This document shows positions 8,595-17,806 of a DNA stretch of 64,000 bases, in pieces. The notes under the pieces were generated by a model. That model was not told the origin of the DNA and searched no databases. It saw nothing but the letters and a program-made list of their open reading frames with translations. Origin of the DNA: CAYRSS01 sp964426945 (GTDB taxonomy: Bacteria > Planctomycetota > Phycisphaerae > UBA1845). The first letter of the stretch is position 1. Each line of letters starts with the position of its first letter. The stretch is from NCBI GenBank assembly GCA_964426945.1, contig CAYRSS010000017.1:1-64000 (forward strand), in the 5' to 3' direction. Both the position numbers and the translations under genes were made by a program.

Positions 8595-9236
8595 CTAAAT
8601 CAGCCCGAGATCGAGCGCCACACGGACGAGGTCGGCGCGTTCCTTCAGCCCGAGCTTGCGCATGAGCCGCGCGCGATAGGACTCGACCGTCTTGACGCTG
8701 AGCCTGAGCTCGTCCGCGATCTGCTGATTGGTGTAGCCTCGGGCTACTTCGCGAAGAACCTCGCGCTCACGATCGCTCAGCGTTTCAACCGGAGACTTGC
8801 CAGGTGTCGGCTTAGGCCCCAGGACAGACCCGAGGGTCCCGGCGTCACCGACGTCGATGAATCCATGACCGCGCACGACAGCGCGGATCGCGTGGATGAG
8901 TTCGGTGTCGGCCGCGCTTTTGTTGATGTACCCGACGGCGCCCATGGCGATTGCGCTGCGCACGTACGCCGGATCATCGTGCATGGTCACGACGAGGATT
9001 TTCGCTGACGGTGCCGCGGCGCGGAGGCGGTCGATCGAGACCACGCCGGCCGGGCCCGGCATGGAAAGGTCGAGCGTGATGACCTGCGGTTTCACACGCG
9101 CTGCGACGTCGATTGCTTCCTGCATGGTCCCCGCCTCGCCGACCACGGCGAGATCCGGATACGCCTCCAGGACGAGCCGAAGGCCTCTTCGGATCATCGC
9201 ATGGTCATCGACGATGAGGATCGAAACGCGGCTCAT
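8595..9236 (-). CDS. NarL/FixJ-type response regulator
   Basis: The 213 residues comprise a receiver domain (1-120; acidic D11/D12, phosphoacceptor D56 in LDLSMP, K106) and a LuxR-type helix-turn-helix (about 150-213: LSDREREVLREVARGYTNQQ, then IADELRLSVKTVESYRARL). It should bind DNA as a dimer after phosphorylation by the adjacent kinase. Its ATG overlaps the kinase stop (ATGA), so kinase and regulator form one coupled transcription unit. Target genes cannot be told from the sequence. The exported choice-of-anchor-L gene lies next downstream on the same strand but is separated by a hairpin and 380 bp. Confidence 0.95.
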   Translation of the reverse strand: MSRVSILIVDDHAMIRRGLRLVLEAYPDLAVVGEAGTMQEAIDVAARVKPQVITLDLSMPGPAGVVSIDRLRAAAPSAKILVVTMHDDPAYVRSAIAMGAVGYINKSAADTELIHAIRAVVRGHGFIDVGDAGTLGSVLGPKPTPGKSPVETLSDREREVLREVARGYTNQQIADELRLSVKTVESYRARLMRKLGLKERADLVRVALDLGLI

Positions 9237-10144
9237 GCGGTGTGTGACCTCGCCGGCATCGCGGCCTCGATCGTCGTTCCGGCCTCGCCTTCGCTGCGGA
9301 CCCAGAAGCGGCCCCCAAGCAGCACGACGCGCTCACGCATGCCCGGGAGACCCAGCCCGCAGGACGGGAGTTCACCGCCCGCCGGTTCCTGTGTCAGGCC
9401 GCGCCCGTTGTCGCGTACGGCCAGGTGAAGCTCCTCCGCGCTCTGCCACAGCCCCACCTCGACGTCCGTCGCTCCGGAGTGCTTCAGCGCGTTGGTGATC
9501 GCCTCCTGCACGACGCGATATGCGGCAATCTCGGTCGCAGCCCCGAAACGCGCGGGACCAAGTTCCGTCTCGAATGCGACCCGAACCCCCGTACCCGCCG
9601 ACAGATCCTCGCACAGTCGCCGAAGCGCTTCCGCCAGCCCGAAGTCCAACAGCACGCTCGGAGACAGCGCGCGAGCCATCCGCCGGGTCGATTCCATCGC
9701 AGACACCGCCAGATCATGCAGGGCACTGGCGCGCGAGCGCGCCTGTTCGAGCGTTGTCGCATCCGTCGTGGCCTTGAGCCCCAGCAGGATCGCGGTCTGC
9801 ATCTGCCCGAGATCGTCGTGCAGCTCACGTGCCAGCCGGGCGCGCTCCTGCTCCTGGATGTCGAGCGTTTGCGCGAGCAGCCGCCCCCGATCCGCCACGA
9901 GTGTGCGCAGCGGCCGGACGAGCATGAACCACAGCACCGGGAACAAGACCAGCACGAGCAGGGTTGCGTCGACGAGGGAGGCGAGTACCCCGCGACGCAC
10001 GAACCGCGAGTTCTCCACGAGCACCACCATGATCAACGCCTCGACGGCGAAGGTGACGATCAGCAGGACGGCGAGAACGCGTACCGGTTCGAGTATCCCG
10101 CGGGGCACGGCGGAGCCGTCCGGCGGAAGCGGGTTGGCCATCAT
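9233..10144 (-). CDS. NarL-partner sensor histidine kinase (HisKA_3)
   Basis: Counting from the chosen start, two membrane helices (about 21-43 and 52-75) are separated by only a few residues. There is therefore almost no periplasmic sensor and the stimulus is probably membrane- or cytoplasm-derived. A coiled linker leads to the HisKA_3 dimerisation helix with the phospho-accepting H109 (RELHDDLGQ). The HATPase domain has the N box (NALKHSG) and G1 box (DNGRGL). The start is uncertain: ATG codons at 10156, 10144 and 10141 are all possible and none has a strong ribosome-binding site. The gene is translationally coupled to the response regulator. Confidence 0.9.
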   Translation of the reverse strand: MMANPLPPDGSAVPRGILEPVRVLAVLLIVTFAVEALIMVVLVENSRFVRRGVLASLVDATLLVLVLFPVLWFMLVRPLRTLVADRGRLLAQTLDIQEQERARLARELHDDLGQMQTAILLGLKATTDATTLEQARSRASALHDLAVSAMESTRRMARALSPSVLLDFGLAEALRRLCEDLSAGTGVRVAFETELGPARFGAATEIAAYRVVQEAITNALKHSGATDVEVGLWQSAEELHLAVRDNGRGLTQEPAGGELPSCGLGLPGMRERVVLLGGRFWVRSEGEAGTTIEAAMPARSHTA

Positions 10145-10291
10145 GGACACCAGCATACCCTGCCCGCACGAACTTGCCGTGGCGCGCCCGCAAGGGAGGG
10201 CCGTTCGGGTGGGGGCGGCCCGGCGCCGCTCGACGCAGAGCAGACCGGCCGGGGGCGGGGCACCGGATCCCGAATCAGCCGCCCCGGCGCA

Positions 10292-10325
10292 AGAAAAAGG
10301 GCGTCCCCCCATCCGAAGGACGCCC
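10292..10325 (-). terminator. Rho-independent terminator of citrate synthase
   Basis: Read on the minus strand: stem GGGCGTCC, an 11-nt loop, stem GGACGCCC, then TTTTTCTT. It begins 52 bp after the citrate synthase stop. Stem, loop and T-tract are all canonical. Confidence 0.88.
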
Positions 10326-10377
10326 TCTGCGAGTTATTCAGGCCGGCACCAAAGCGACGGCAGCCAGCGCCGCGAGG

Positions 10378-11556
10378 CTACCGCCCCGCTATCGGCTTGT
10401 ACGGCTGCTGGCGCTGGCCGGTGTACTTCTGGGTCGGGCGGAAGATGCGGTTGTTGTCGGTCTGCTCGAGCCAGTGGGCCAGCCAGCCCGCCACGCGCGA
10501 CACGGCGAAAACGCTCGTGAAGCAGTCGGCGTTGAAGCCCAGGGCGTTGTACACGATGCCCGAGTAGAAATCGACGTTCGGGTGGATCCCCTTCTCGCCG
10601 TAACGCTCGATGCCGATCCGTTCGACTTCGAGGGCGATTTCGTACCAGGGAGTCTTGGCCTTCTCCGAAAGCTCGGCCGCGAAACGCTTGAGCACCTTCG
10701 CGCGGGGGTCGATCGTCTTGTACACTCGGTGGCCGAAACCGGGGATCTTGGTCTTGCCTGCGAAGAGCCGGTCGAGCACGGGCACGACGTTCTTGAGCGT
10801 GCCGATCTCGCGGAAGAGTGCCATCGCGTCCTCGTTCGCCCCGCCGTGCAGCGGGCCGAACAGCGCCCCCATCGCCGAGCTGACCACCGCAAACGGCGTC
10901 GCCAGCGTCGAGCCGACGACGCGCCCGGCGAAGGTCGAAGCATTCATCGTGTGGTCGGCGTGGAGAATCAGCGCGGCATCGAGAATGCGCACGTGCCGGG
11001 GGTCGGCCTCGACGCCGCGGAGCATGTAAAGGAAGTTCGCCGAGTGACCCAGGTCCGTGCGCGGCTTGACGTGGTCGTCGCCGCGGCGGAGCCGCTCGAA
11101 CGCGGCCACGACCGTGGGAATCTTGGCGATCAGGCGCAGGCACGACTCGCGCCGCGTCGTTGGATCGTAAGCATGGCCGCGGGAATAGAACATCCCCACC
11201 GCCGCCACCGCCGCCTGGAGCGCCTCCATCGGGTGGCCGTGCTCGGGAAGCGTCTTGATCAGGTCGATGATGCGGTATTTCAGCGTGCGGTACTTGCACA
11301 TCTCCTGGCAGAAAGCGTTCAGCTCTGCCTGTTTGGGCAGCCCGCCGAAGAGCAGCATGTACGCCGTCTCTTCGAAGGTGCTGTGCTCGGCCAGCTCCTC
11401 GACGTTGATGCCGCGGTACTCGAGCCGGCCCGCGTTGCCGTCGACGAAGCTCACCGCCGATTCCGCGATGGGGACGCCCTCCAAGCCGGGGATCACTTCC
11501 TTGGGCGGCGTCTTGGGCGATTCCTGCGTCATGCCTGCTGTCTCAGTGCTGATCAT
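10378..11556 (-). CDS. gltA: Citrate synthase
   Basis: This enzyme condenses acetyl-CoA with oxaloacetate to citrate, the entry step of the TCA cycle. At 392 residues it has the length of the short bacterial/archaeal type. Catalytic residues are visible: H237 in GPLHGGANEDA, H276 in IPGFGHRVYK and D329 in NVDFYSG. The family phrase HADHTMNASTF is also present. A 2-methylcitrate synthase cannot be excluded from sequence alone, but no prp genes are nearby. The gene stands alone and ends in a canonical terminator. The ATG at 11556 follows a GAAGGAA site; a second ATG at residue 9 is possible. Confidence 0.92.
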   Translation of the reverse strand: MISTETAGMTQESPKTPPKEVIPGLEGVPIAESAVSFVDGNAGRLEYRGINVEELAEHSTFEETAYMLLFGGLPKQAELNAFCQEMCKYRTLKYRIIDLIKTLPEHGHPMEALQAAVAAVGMFYSRGHAYDPTTRRESCLRLIAKIPTVVAAFERLRRGDDHVKPRTDLGHSANFLYMLRGVEADPRHVRILDAALILHADHTMNASTFAGRVVGSTLATPFAVVSSAMGALFGPLHGGANEDAMALFREIGTLKNVVPVLDRLFAGKTKIPGFGHRVYKTIDPRAKVLKRFAAELSEKAKTPWYEIALEVERIGIERYGEKGIHPNVDFYSGIVYNALGFNADCFTSVFAVSRVAGWLAHWLEQTDNNRIFRPTQKYTGQRQQPYKPIAGR

Positions 11557-11793
11557 ATTTCCTTCCGAAAGACCGAGTCCGCGGAAATTACACGCCGGCG
11601 CGCGAAGCGTCCAGCCGCTGAGCCGCCACTATCCGTATCGACCGACCGTGCGGCACGCTTCCGCGCGGCGCAGTGATTCCAGCGGGCGCGGTATGGGGTT
11701 TTTGCCCTGCGCGGTGGTGCGGCGGCTCGCGCAGGAACCAGCGACCGGGAACCCACGCCAAACCGCCCACCGGCGAGCGGCCCGCCTCGATCC

Positions 11794-14700
11794 TCAGGAG
11801 GCTTCCGGACTCCGGACGACGGCGGCGGGCTCGGCGACCCGGCCGGGAGCATCCGGCAGGTCGTCCCCCGCAGCCGTGGCCGGTGCGGACGCCCGCGTCT
11901 GCCGCGTCGCCGGGGGTGCATCCGCCCCCATCCAGGCCAGAAGGCGTGCCTGCGCATCAACAGTGAGGCTGAATAACGTGGGAATGACGACCAAGGTGAA
12001 GACCGTCGAAACCAGCAGCCCGCCCAGCACCACCGAGCCGAGGCCGCGGTAGAGTTCGCTACCCGCGCCGGGCACCACGACGAGCGGGACGAGGCCGAAG
12101 CAGGAGGTCAGGGCGGTCATGAAAATCGGACGTGTCCGCGTCGCGACGGACTTCACGATCGCCTCCTGCAGGGCCATTCCCTCGTTTCGGCCGTAGTTGA
12201 GCGCCTGGTGCACGATCAGGATCGCGTTGTTGACCACGATGCCGATCAGGATGACGAACCCGAGCATCGTCAGCACGTCCATCTGCTGCGTGGGAGCGGT
12301 GATGTCGTAGAGGCTGACCTCGTGGACGATGCGCAGCGCCGCGAACCCGCCGACGGTCGCCAGCGGAACGGTGAACATGATGATGAACGGGTAGACGAAC
12401 GACTCGAACAGGGCCGACATCAGCAGGTACGTCACGATGAGCGCGAGCAGCATGCGCGACTGGAGCACGCCGACCGAGAGGAGCGGGTTGAGCCCCAGCA
12501 CGACGGCGATCACCGCGGCCATCCCCAGCATCCCGAAGACGATCGCTCTGCGCCGCCCGACGACGAAGCCGAGGGCGATCGCCGCGGCGACGACCGCCGC
12601 CATCAGCAGCGTCACGCTCGCCCACACCGGCAGGCCGAAGATCCGTGGGCGGGTCATCGACTGGTTGAAGTCGCCAACGAGGGCACGCTGGGTCTGGGTC
12701 AGCTTGTCGGCCGTGCCGGCGAGCACGGTGAAGACCGTAGTAGGAATCGCCCCGCTCTTGCGCAGCGGCCCGATGATGTCCTCCTGCAACTCGCGCATCG
12801 TCTCGCCGAGGGCGACGCCGGGCTTGGGCTCCACCGACAGCGTGACCGCGTTCATTTCCTCGATGTGGTTGATCTGCTGCGGCGCGGGCACAGAGCGCAA
12901 GTCGCAGAAGCTGTCGAGCGTCACGACACCGCCGCGCGGCGTGAATACGGGAATCGACGAAAACTCGCGGACCGACGCGTTCTCGGTCCCCGCGACGCGG
13001 AGCACCATGTCGATCTTGTCGCCCCGATCGTTGAACTCGCCGACGTACGCGCCGTCGACCAGCGACTCGGTGATGAAGCCGATGCGGCTGACGTCGAGCC
13101 CCATCTCGGCGGCCAGGGCTCGCCGCGGGACGATCTGGATTTCCGGGGCGCCCAGGTTGAAGTTGGCCGGGCTGGGGCTGGGGTAACCGTAGCCGGCCTC
13201 CATGATCTTGCCGACGAGCACCCCCGCGGCGGCGGTCACCTGGCTGATGTCGTCGCCGCGTATTTCCAGATCGACGGTGTTGCCCGCCGTCCGTCCCGAC
13301 TGGAACAGCGACGCCTGCGTGAACATGCTGAACACGCCGGGGACGCGCCGGCCGGCGCGCTCCATGACGAACTCAAGCGGCTTGACGTTCTCCGCGTCGC
13401 GCGACGTGCACCCCATGAAGGCGACGCCGCCGAACGTGACGAAAAAGAAGTTGTTGATCGCCGGCGGCTTCACCTCGCGGATTTCGCCGCCGTCGATGCC
13501 GACGGGGATGTCGACGGTCGGCAGCTTGGCGACGTCCTCGGGCTTCGCCTCCCAGAAGGGGCGGATGCCGTCGTTGGGTACGGCGGGGTCGCCCTCTTCC
13601 ACGATCGTGGCCATCTGCTTGAACTCTTCCACCGAGTAGCCCGGCGGAGAGAGAAAGAAGCCGAAAATCAGGTTCTTGTTGCCCGCGGGCAGATACTCCG
13701 ACGGCGGCACAAGCAGCCATGTCAGGAAAATCGAGAGGCCGGTGACCCCGCCGGCCAGGCCGAGCCGGGCGAGGGTGCTGCGGTTGACCGTGCCGACGAT
13801 CCGGCCGAGGTGCTCGCCAATCCAATAGGGCCGGTTGGCGCGCTCGGTGATCGCCTTGCTGGCGCCGAAGAAGCGCGAGGCCAGCGGCGGGATCACGAGA
13901 ATCGACACCACGAGCGAAAGCACGATCGCGCTCGAAATGGCGATGGCGATGTCGCGGAAGAGCTGCCCTGCTTCCTCCTCGACGAAGATGACGGGCAGGA
14001 ACACGACCATCGTGGTGAGCGTGCTGGCGAGCACGGCGCCCCAGACCTCGTGCGCCCCGTCGAGCGCCGCCTGCATGCGCGACTTGCCCATCGAGCGGTG
14101 GCGGTAGATGTTCTCGAGCACGACGATCGAGTTGTCGACGATCATCCCCGTCGCAAAGGCCATGCCCGCGAGCATGATCACGTTGAGCGAGCGCCCGAGC
14201 AGGGCGATTATCAGGAACGTGCCCACCACCGAGATAGGGATCGACACCGCGATGATCCCCGTCGCGCTGCCGCTGCGCAGGAAGAGCAGCAGCACGACGA
14301 TCGCCAGAAACCCGCCCGTATAGACGTTGTTGATGACCAGGTCGATGGAGCTGTTGATGTAGACCGTCTCGTCGTAGACCTGGGTCAGTTCGAGGCTGAG
14401 GCCGCGGGGGTGGAGGATCGTCGCGTTGACGAGGCTGATCTGCTCCTTGAGGTTCTCCATCGCCTGGAGCACGTTGGCGCCGGTCTCGCGGCGGCAGGGC
14501 ATGGCGATGACGAACTGCCCCTTGCTGCGGACGAAGGCGAACTGCTTTCGGAAGCCGTCGACCACGTCGGCGACGTCGCGCACGAGCACGGGGCCACCTT
14601 CGTCGTAGGCGATGACGGTGTCTTCGACCTCTTCCACCGTGGTGTATTCACCGAGGGTGCGATAGCTGTAATCGCGCTTGCCCTGGATGATCGTGCCTGC

Positions 14701-15351
14701 GGAGATGTTGGTGTTCTGGGCCCTCAGCGCCTCGGCGACATCCTGAAACGTCAAGCTGCGCGCCGCGAGGCGAAACGGGTCGATGAAGACCTGGATTTCG
14801 CGGTCGAGCCCGCCGTAGACGTTTACCTCGCTGATGCCGTCGGCCCGCTCCAGCAGCGGCTTGACGTCCTCCTCGATCTCCGTCTTGAGGGCCGCGACAT
14901 TCACCGTGTCGCTGTCGGAGTAGAGGATCAGCCACGCGATGACATTGGCCATGTCATCGTCGGTCTTCGAGATGGTCGGCTCGTCGACCTCGTCGGGATA
15001 GTCGGTCACCTGGCGGAGCTTGTCCGACACGTCGATGTAGGCGACGTTCTTATCGACGCCGACGGGAAACTCGAGGCGGATCGTGGCCTGGCCACGCGTC
15101 GCCTCAGAGGTCATCTTCTTGAGGTTGTTGCAGTTCTTGAGCTTGTCTTCCTGCCGATCGATGATCTCGCGCTCGATCTCCTGCGGACTCGCGCCGCGCC
15201 AGGTCGTGGCGACCGTGATGATCGGGCGGTCGACGTCGGGCGTGAGCTGGATGGGAATGTCCAGCACGGTCAGCAGGCCGAAGAGGACCAGCAGGATCAC
15301 CCCGACGGCCACCTTGACCGGGTTCTCGATGGCGAAGCGGATAAGTCCCAT
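11794..15351 (-). CDS. RND multidrug efflux permease (AcrB-like)
   Basis: This proton-driven inner-membrane pump extrudes drugs or toxic compounds through a tripartite complex. At 1185 residues it is about 140 longer than AcrB. TM1 is FAIENPVKVAVGVILLVLF. The TM4 region reads MIVDNSIVVLENIYRH (one Asp of the usual pair) and the TM10-equivalent reads GIVVNNAILIVH. Extra length lies in the second periplasmic loop and in a roughly 60-residue insert before TM8 (near 12475-12640) that holds two additional hydrophobic segments. The stop of the fusion-protein gene abuts this ATG directly (TAGATG), so the pair is co-translated. No TolC-like channel gene is next to it. Confidence 0.92.
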   Translation of the reverse strand: MGLIRFAIENPVKVAVGVILLVLFGLLTVLDIPIQLTPDVDRPIITVATTWRGASPQEIEREIIDRQEDKLKNCNNLKKMTSEATRGQATIRLEFPVGVDKNVAYIDVSDKLRQVTDYPDEVDEPTISKTDDDMANVIAWLILYSDSDTVNVAALKTEIEEDVKPLLERADGISEVNVYGGLDREIQVFIDPFRLAARSLTFQDVAEALRAQNTNISAGTIIQGKRDYSYRTLGEYTTVEEVEDTVIAYDEGGPVLVRDVADVVDGFRKQFAFVRSKGQFVIAMPCRRETGANVLQAMENLKEQISLVNATILHPRGLSLELTQVYDETVYINSSIDLVINNVYTGGFLAIVVLLLFLRSGSATGIIAVSIPISVVGTFLIIALLGRSLNVIMLAGMAFATGMIVDNSIVVLENIYRHRSMGKSRMQAALDGAHEVWGAVLASTLTTMVVFLPVIFVEEEAGQLFRDIAIAISSAIVLSLVVSILVIPPLASRFFGASKAITERANRPYWIGEHLGRIVGTVNRSTLARLGLAGGVTGLSIFLTWLLVPPSEYLPAGNKNLIFGFFLSPPGYSVEEFKQMATIVEEGDPAVPNDGIRPFWEAKPEDVAKLPTVDIPVGIDGGEIREVKPPAINNFFFVTFGGVAFMGCTSRDAENVKPLEFVMERAGRRVPGVFSMFTQASLFQSGRTAGNTVDLEIRGDDISQVTAAAGVLVGKIMEAGYGYPSPSPANFNLGAPEIQIVPRRALAAEMGLDVSRIGFITESLVDGAYVGEFNDRGDKIDMVLRVAGTENASVREFSSIPVFTPRGGVVTLDSFCDLRSVPAPQQINHIEEMNAVTLSVEPKPGVALGETMRELQEDIIGPLRKSGAIPTTVFTVLAGTADKLTQTQRALVGDFNQSMTRPRIFGLPVWASVTLLMAAVVAAAIALGFVVGRRRAIVFGMLGMAAVIAVVLGLNPLLSVGVLQSRMLLALIVTYLLMSALFESFVYPFIIMFTVPLATVGGFAALRIVHEVSLYDITAPTQQMDVLTMLGFVILIGIVVNNAILIVHQALNYGRNEGMALQEAIVKSVATRTRPIFMTALTSCFGLVPLVVVPGAGSELYRGLGSVVLGGLLVSTVFTLVVIPTLFSLTVDAQARLLAWMGADAPPATRQTRASAPATAAGDDLPDAPGRVAEPAAVVRSPEAS

Positions 15352-16689
15352 CTACGCCCCCTCCCGCGCGGCGGCTCCGGCGGGCGCGCCGCCTGGCGGC
15401 CCCTGCGCCGAACCCCCCGGCGGCGCGACGGGCACGCCGCGTTCATCCACCACCATCACCGGCATCGGGTAGGCGATGTTCTCGTTGCCACGGATAACTA
15501 CCTCCGCCCCCGGACGGAGGGCGGCAGAGGTCACCGCCACCCAGTCGCCGATGTCCGGCCCGACGCTCACCGGCTGCGGCATGCCCATGAGGCCGCGCTC
15601 GCCTGGCATCAGTATCACGACGAACGCCCCGCCGTCGCGTTCCACGACCGCATCCTTGGGCACCGCCAGCACGGTGGCAGTCGGCCCCGTCGTGACCAGC
15701 GCCCGGGCGAACATGCCGCCGGCCAGAAGATGGTCCTTGTTGGCGACCTCGATCTCGACGGGGAACGTGCGGGCCCCGGTCCGCGCCTGGCGCATGATGT
15801 GCCGCACGGTGCCGGGGAAGGTCCTCCCGAGGGCGTCGACGACGACCTTGGCGGGCTGATCCTCGGCGATGTGCGGCAGGGCCGCCTCGGGCAGGTCCAG
15901 GCGAACGAGCACGGTCTCCAGGTCGACCATGTCCGCGACGGCGCCACCCTCGCTGACCCACTCGCCAACCTCAGCAAGGCGATCGACGATAAACCCGGTG
16001 AACGGCGCCTTCACAGTGAGCTTGTCGAGATCGGTCCGGAACCGCGCCACCACCGCCTGCTGCGCGGCCGCCTCATGACGGGCCTGGGCGATGACTTCCT
16101 TTCGAGGTCCTTCCTCCAGCAGGCGCAGCTCCGCCTCGGCCGAGGCGCGGCGACGCTCGGCGCTGGTGTACATCGCCTGCGTGTCGCGGAACTCCTTGTC
16201 GTTGGAGCTATCTCCGGCGTAGAGGTCGCGCACACGGTCGAGTTCGAACTTCCACTGCTGGTAGATAGCGTCGGCGGCTTCAAAGTCGGCCCGGGCGCGG
16301 TCGAGCTCCTGCGGCCGCGTGCCCGCCTCCAGTTCGGCGAGCCGAGCGGCGAGCATCTGGTGCCGGGCCTCCTCCTCCGCGACGCGCAGGGTCAGCGTCT
16401 CATCGTTGAGGCGACAAATCACCGCCCCGGCCTGGAGGAAGTCCCCCTGCCGTGCGGTCATTTCGACCACCCGGCCCATGCCCTCCGAACTGACCCGGCT
16501 GCGGCGATTCGGGTGCACCGTCGCCACGAGCAACGTGGTGGACGGCGCTTCGCGCATCTCGGCCTGGCTGATCACGACAGCGGCCGGCGGCCGTTGGGCA
16601 CTCGCCCCGCCCCCCGCAGCCGCCAGGCAGAACAGGCCAGCGGCGGCGGCCACGCTCCAGCGGAGCCTTCGAGTGAAGAAGCATTTCAT
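15352..16689 (-). CDS. RND efflux periplasmic adaptor (membrane fusion protein)
   Basis: The 445-residue HlyD/AcrA-type adaptor links the permease to an outer-membrane channel. It has a signal sequence (MKCFFTRRLRWSVAAAAGLF), a split lipoyl/barrel-sandwich domain (GMGRVVEMTARQGDFLQAG and KAPFTGFIVDRLAEVGEWV), a coiled-coil hairpin of about 110 residues between the halves, then beta-barrel and membrane-proximal domains. The C-terminal 30 residues are Gly/Pro/Ala-rich. The start at 16689 was chosen because it places the signal peptide at the N-terminus; upstream codons open to 16821 look non-coding. It is the first gene of the pump operon, with an AT-rich palindrome about 80 bp upstream. Confidence 0.9.
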   Translation of the reverse strand: MKCFFTRRLRWSVAAAAGLFCLAAAGGGASAQRPPAAVVISQAEMREAPSTTLLVATVHPNRRSRVSSEGMGRVVEMTARQGDFLQAGAVICRLNDETLTLRVAEEEARHQMLAARLAELEAGTRPQELDRARADFEAADAIYQQWKFELDRVRDLYAGDSSNDKEFRDTQAMYTSAERRRASAEAELRLLEEGPRKEVIAQARHEAAAQQAVVARFRTDLDKLTVKAPFTGFIVDRLAEVGEWVSEGGAVADMVDLETVLVRLDLPEAALPHIAEDQPAKVVVDALGRTFPGTVRHIMRQARTGARTFPVEIEVANKDHLLAGGMFARALVTTGPTATVLAVPKDAVVERDGGAFVVILMPGERGLMGMPQPVSVGPDIGDWVAVTSAALRPGAEVVIRGNENIAYPMPVMVVDERGVPVAPPGGSAQGPPGGAPAGAAAREGA

Positions 16690-16770
16690 GGGTTCGATCT
16701 TGGTGGTGCGACTGAGCACGCGGGAGGCCCGGGCTCCCTGCGGTGTGCGGGAGAAAACTACCATCGACGC

Positions 16771-16784
16771 AATTGTACTCAATT
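16771..16784 (-). promoter_or_regulatory. Candidate operator upstream of the efflux operon
   Basis: AATTGTACTCAATT is a dyad of AATTG and CAATT around TACT, in an AT-rich island. On the minus strand it also contains a good -10-like TACAAT. It lies about 80 bp upstream of the adaptor start. MarR- and TetR-type efflux regulators bind such sites, but no regulator gene is adjacent, so the call is tentative. Confidence 0.35.
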
Positions 16785-16899
16785 CGCTACTAATCGGAAG
16801 GGTAGCAGGCGAACCGGCCACAGACCATGACCCCCGTCGTACCGTTATGGCGGGCGGAGATTGTTCAAGCTAGGCTAACGCAATCTCAGGGCGGGTCGA

Positions 16900-17709
16900 A
16901 TGTGCAGCCGCCCCGACACCCTTGTTACGGGATCCAAGCCTGTGAGTTTTCGAGCAGCCAGCGCTGGCGCCGTCGCGCGGGCCACCCGCGACCTGCTGTT
17001 CCCCGACCTCTGTCGGCTCTGCGGGGCAGAAGCGGAGAGTCTGTCGGGGGAGTTCTGCGCGGAGTGCGGGCCGTTCGTCGCCGCCGAGCGCGGGGAGGCG
17101 TCGTGCCGCCGCTGCGCTCAGAGCCTCTCGAACGCCGGAGCGCCCTGCCGGGAATGTGCGGACGAGCCCGGCGTGCTCGACGGACTTGTGCGGGCAGGAC
17201 CGTACGGACCGGCTCTGGGACGGCTGCTGCGCGGGTTCAAATACAACGGGAGGGAGGAGCTCGGGCCGTTGCTGGGCCGGTGGCTTGCGGAGGCGGCCGC
17301 ACGCGCAGATTGGATTGACCGCGTCGACGTTGTCACCTGGATTCCCACGCACTGGCGAACGCGGCTCCGACGGCCGGTGCACGCCGCCGAGGTATTCGCC
17401 GATCACGTCGCCCGCGCGCTGGGCATCCGCGCCAGGCCGCTGCTGCGGCGAACGTGCGCCGGCCGGCACCAGGTCGGGCTCACCTACACGCAGCGTCTGG
17501 CCAACGTCCGCGGGCTGTACGAGGCCGGGCCCCGGTCGGTCCGCCACGGGTCACGCATTCTCATCGTGGATGATGTGCGGACGACCGGTGCTACGCTCGA
17601 CCACTGCGCCCGGGTGCTGCGGCGTGCGGGCGCAGCGGAGGTGTACGGCGCGGTCGCGCTGAAGGTCACTTGGGCGGTCGGTCCCACGGGCGCACCGCTG
17701 ATGGTCTAG
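16900..17709 (+). CDS. comF: ComF-family phosphoribosyltransferase-like protein
   Basis: Four CxxC-type pairs near the N-terminus (CRLCG, CAECG, CRRC, CRECA; about residues 38-90) form a zinc finger. The type I PRTase domain follows, with the PRPP-binding motif ILIVDDVRTTGATL at about residues 222-235. In Bacillus and Haemophilus ComF is needed for uptake of transforming DNA, probably acting at the inner face with ComFA or a helicase; many non-competent bacteria keep it with unknown function. The 269-residue length is slightly above average. The start at 16900 is uncertain; a GTG at 16942 would also fit. It converges on the Nudix fusion gene across hairpin repeat copy 2. Confidence 0.9.
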   Translation: MCSRPDTLVTGSKPVSFRAASAGAVARATRDLLFPDLCRLCGAEAESLSGEFCAECGPFVAAERGEASCRRCAQSLSNAGAPCRECADEPGVLDGLVRAGPYGPALGRLLRGFKYNGREELGPLLGRWLAEAAARADWIDRVDVVTWIPTHWRTRLRRPVHAAEVFADHVARALGIRARPLLRRTCAGRHQVGLTYTQRLANVRGLYEAGPRSVRHGSRILIVDDVRTTGATLDHCARVLRRAGAAEVYGAVALKVTWAVGPTGAPLMV

Positions 17710-17711
17710 GA

Positions 17712-17803
17712 GTCCGTTGAAGAAGGGGTCAGGCACCGCCTGAGTCGCCCCGCCCGGACAAGGGAGGCGGGGTGACGCCGGAACCAGACCCCTTTTCATG
17801 GGA
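17712..17803. repeat. REP-like dispersed hairpin repeat, copy 2
   Basis: This is a near copy of the element at 4091-4184. Arms GTCCGTTGAAGAAGGGGTC and GACCCCTTTTCATGGGAC enclose a conserved core (AGGCACCGCCTGAGTCGCC, GGGAGGCGGGGTGACGCCGG). Like copy 1 it fills the space between two convergent genes (comF and the Nudix fusion), consistent with a bidirectional terminator or REP-type element. Confidence 0.75.
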
Positions 17804-17806
17804 CAG

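Noticed and set aside
12208..16830. A 1540-codon open frame on the plus strand opposite the efflux operon
   Set aside because: It is antisense to two clear genes; the composition (His/Asp/Arg-rich, no domains) is the usual shadow of GC-rich third codon positions.
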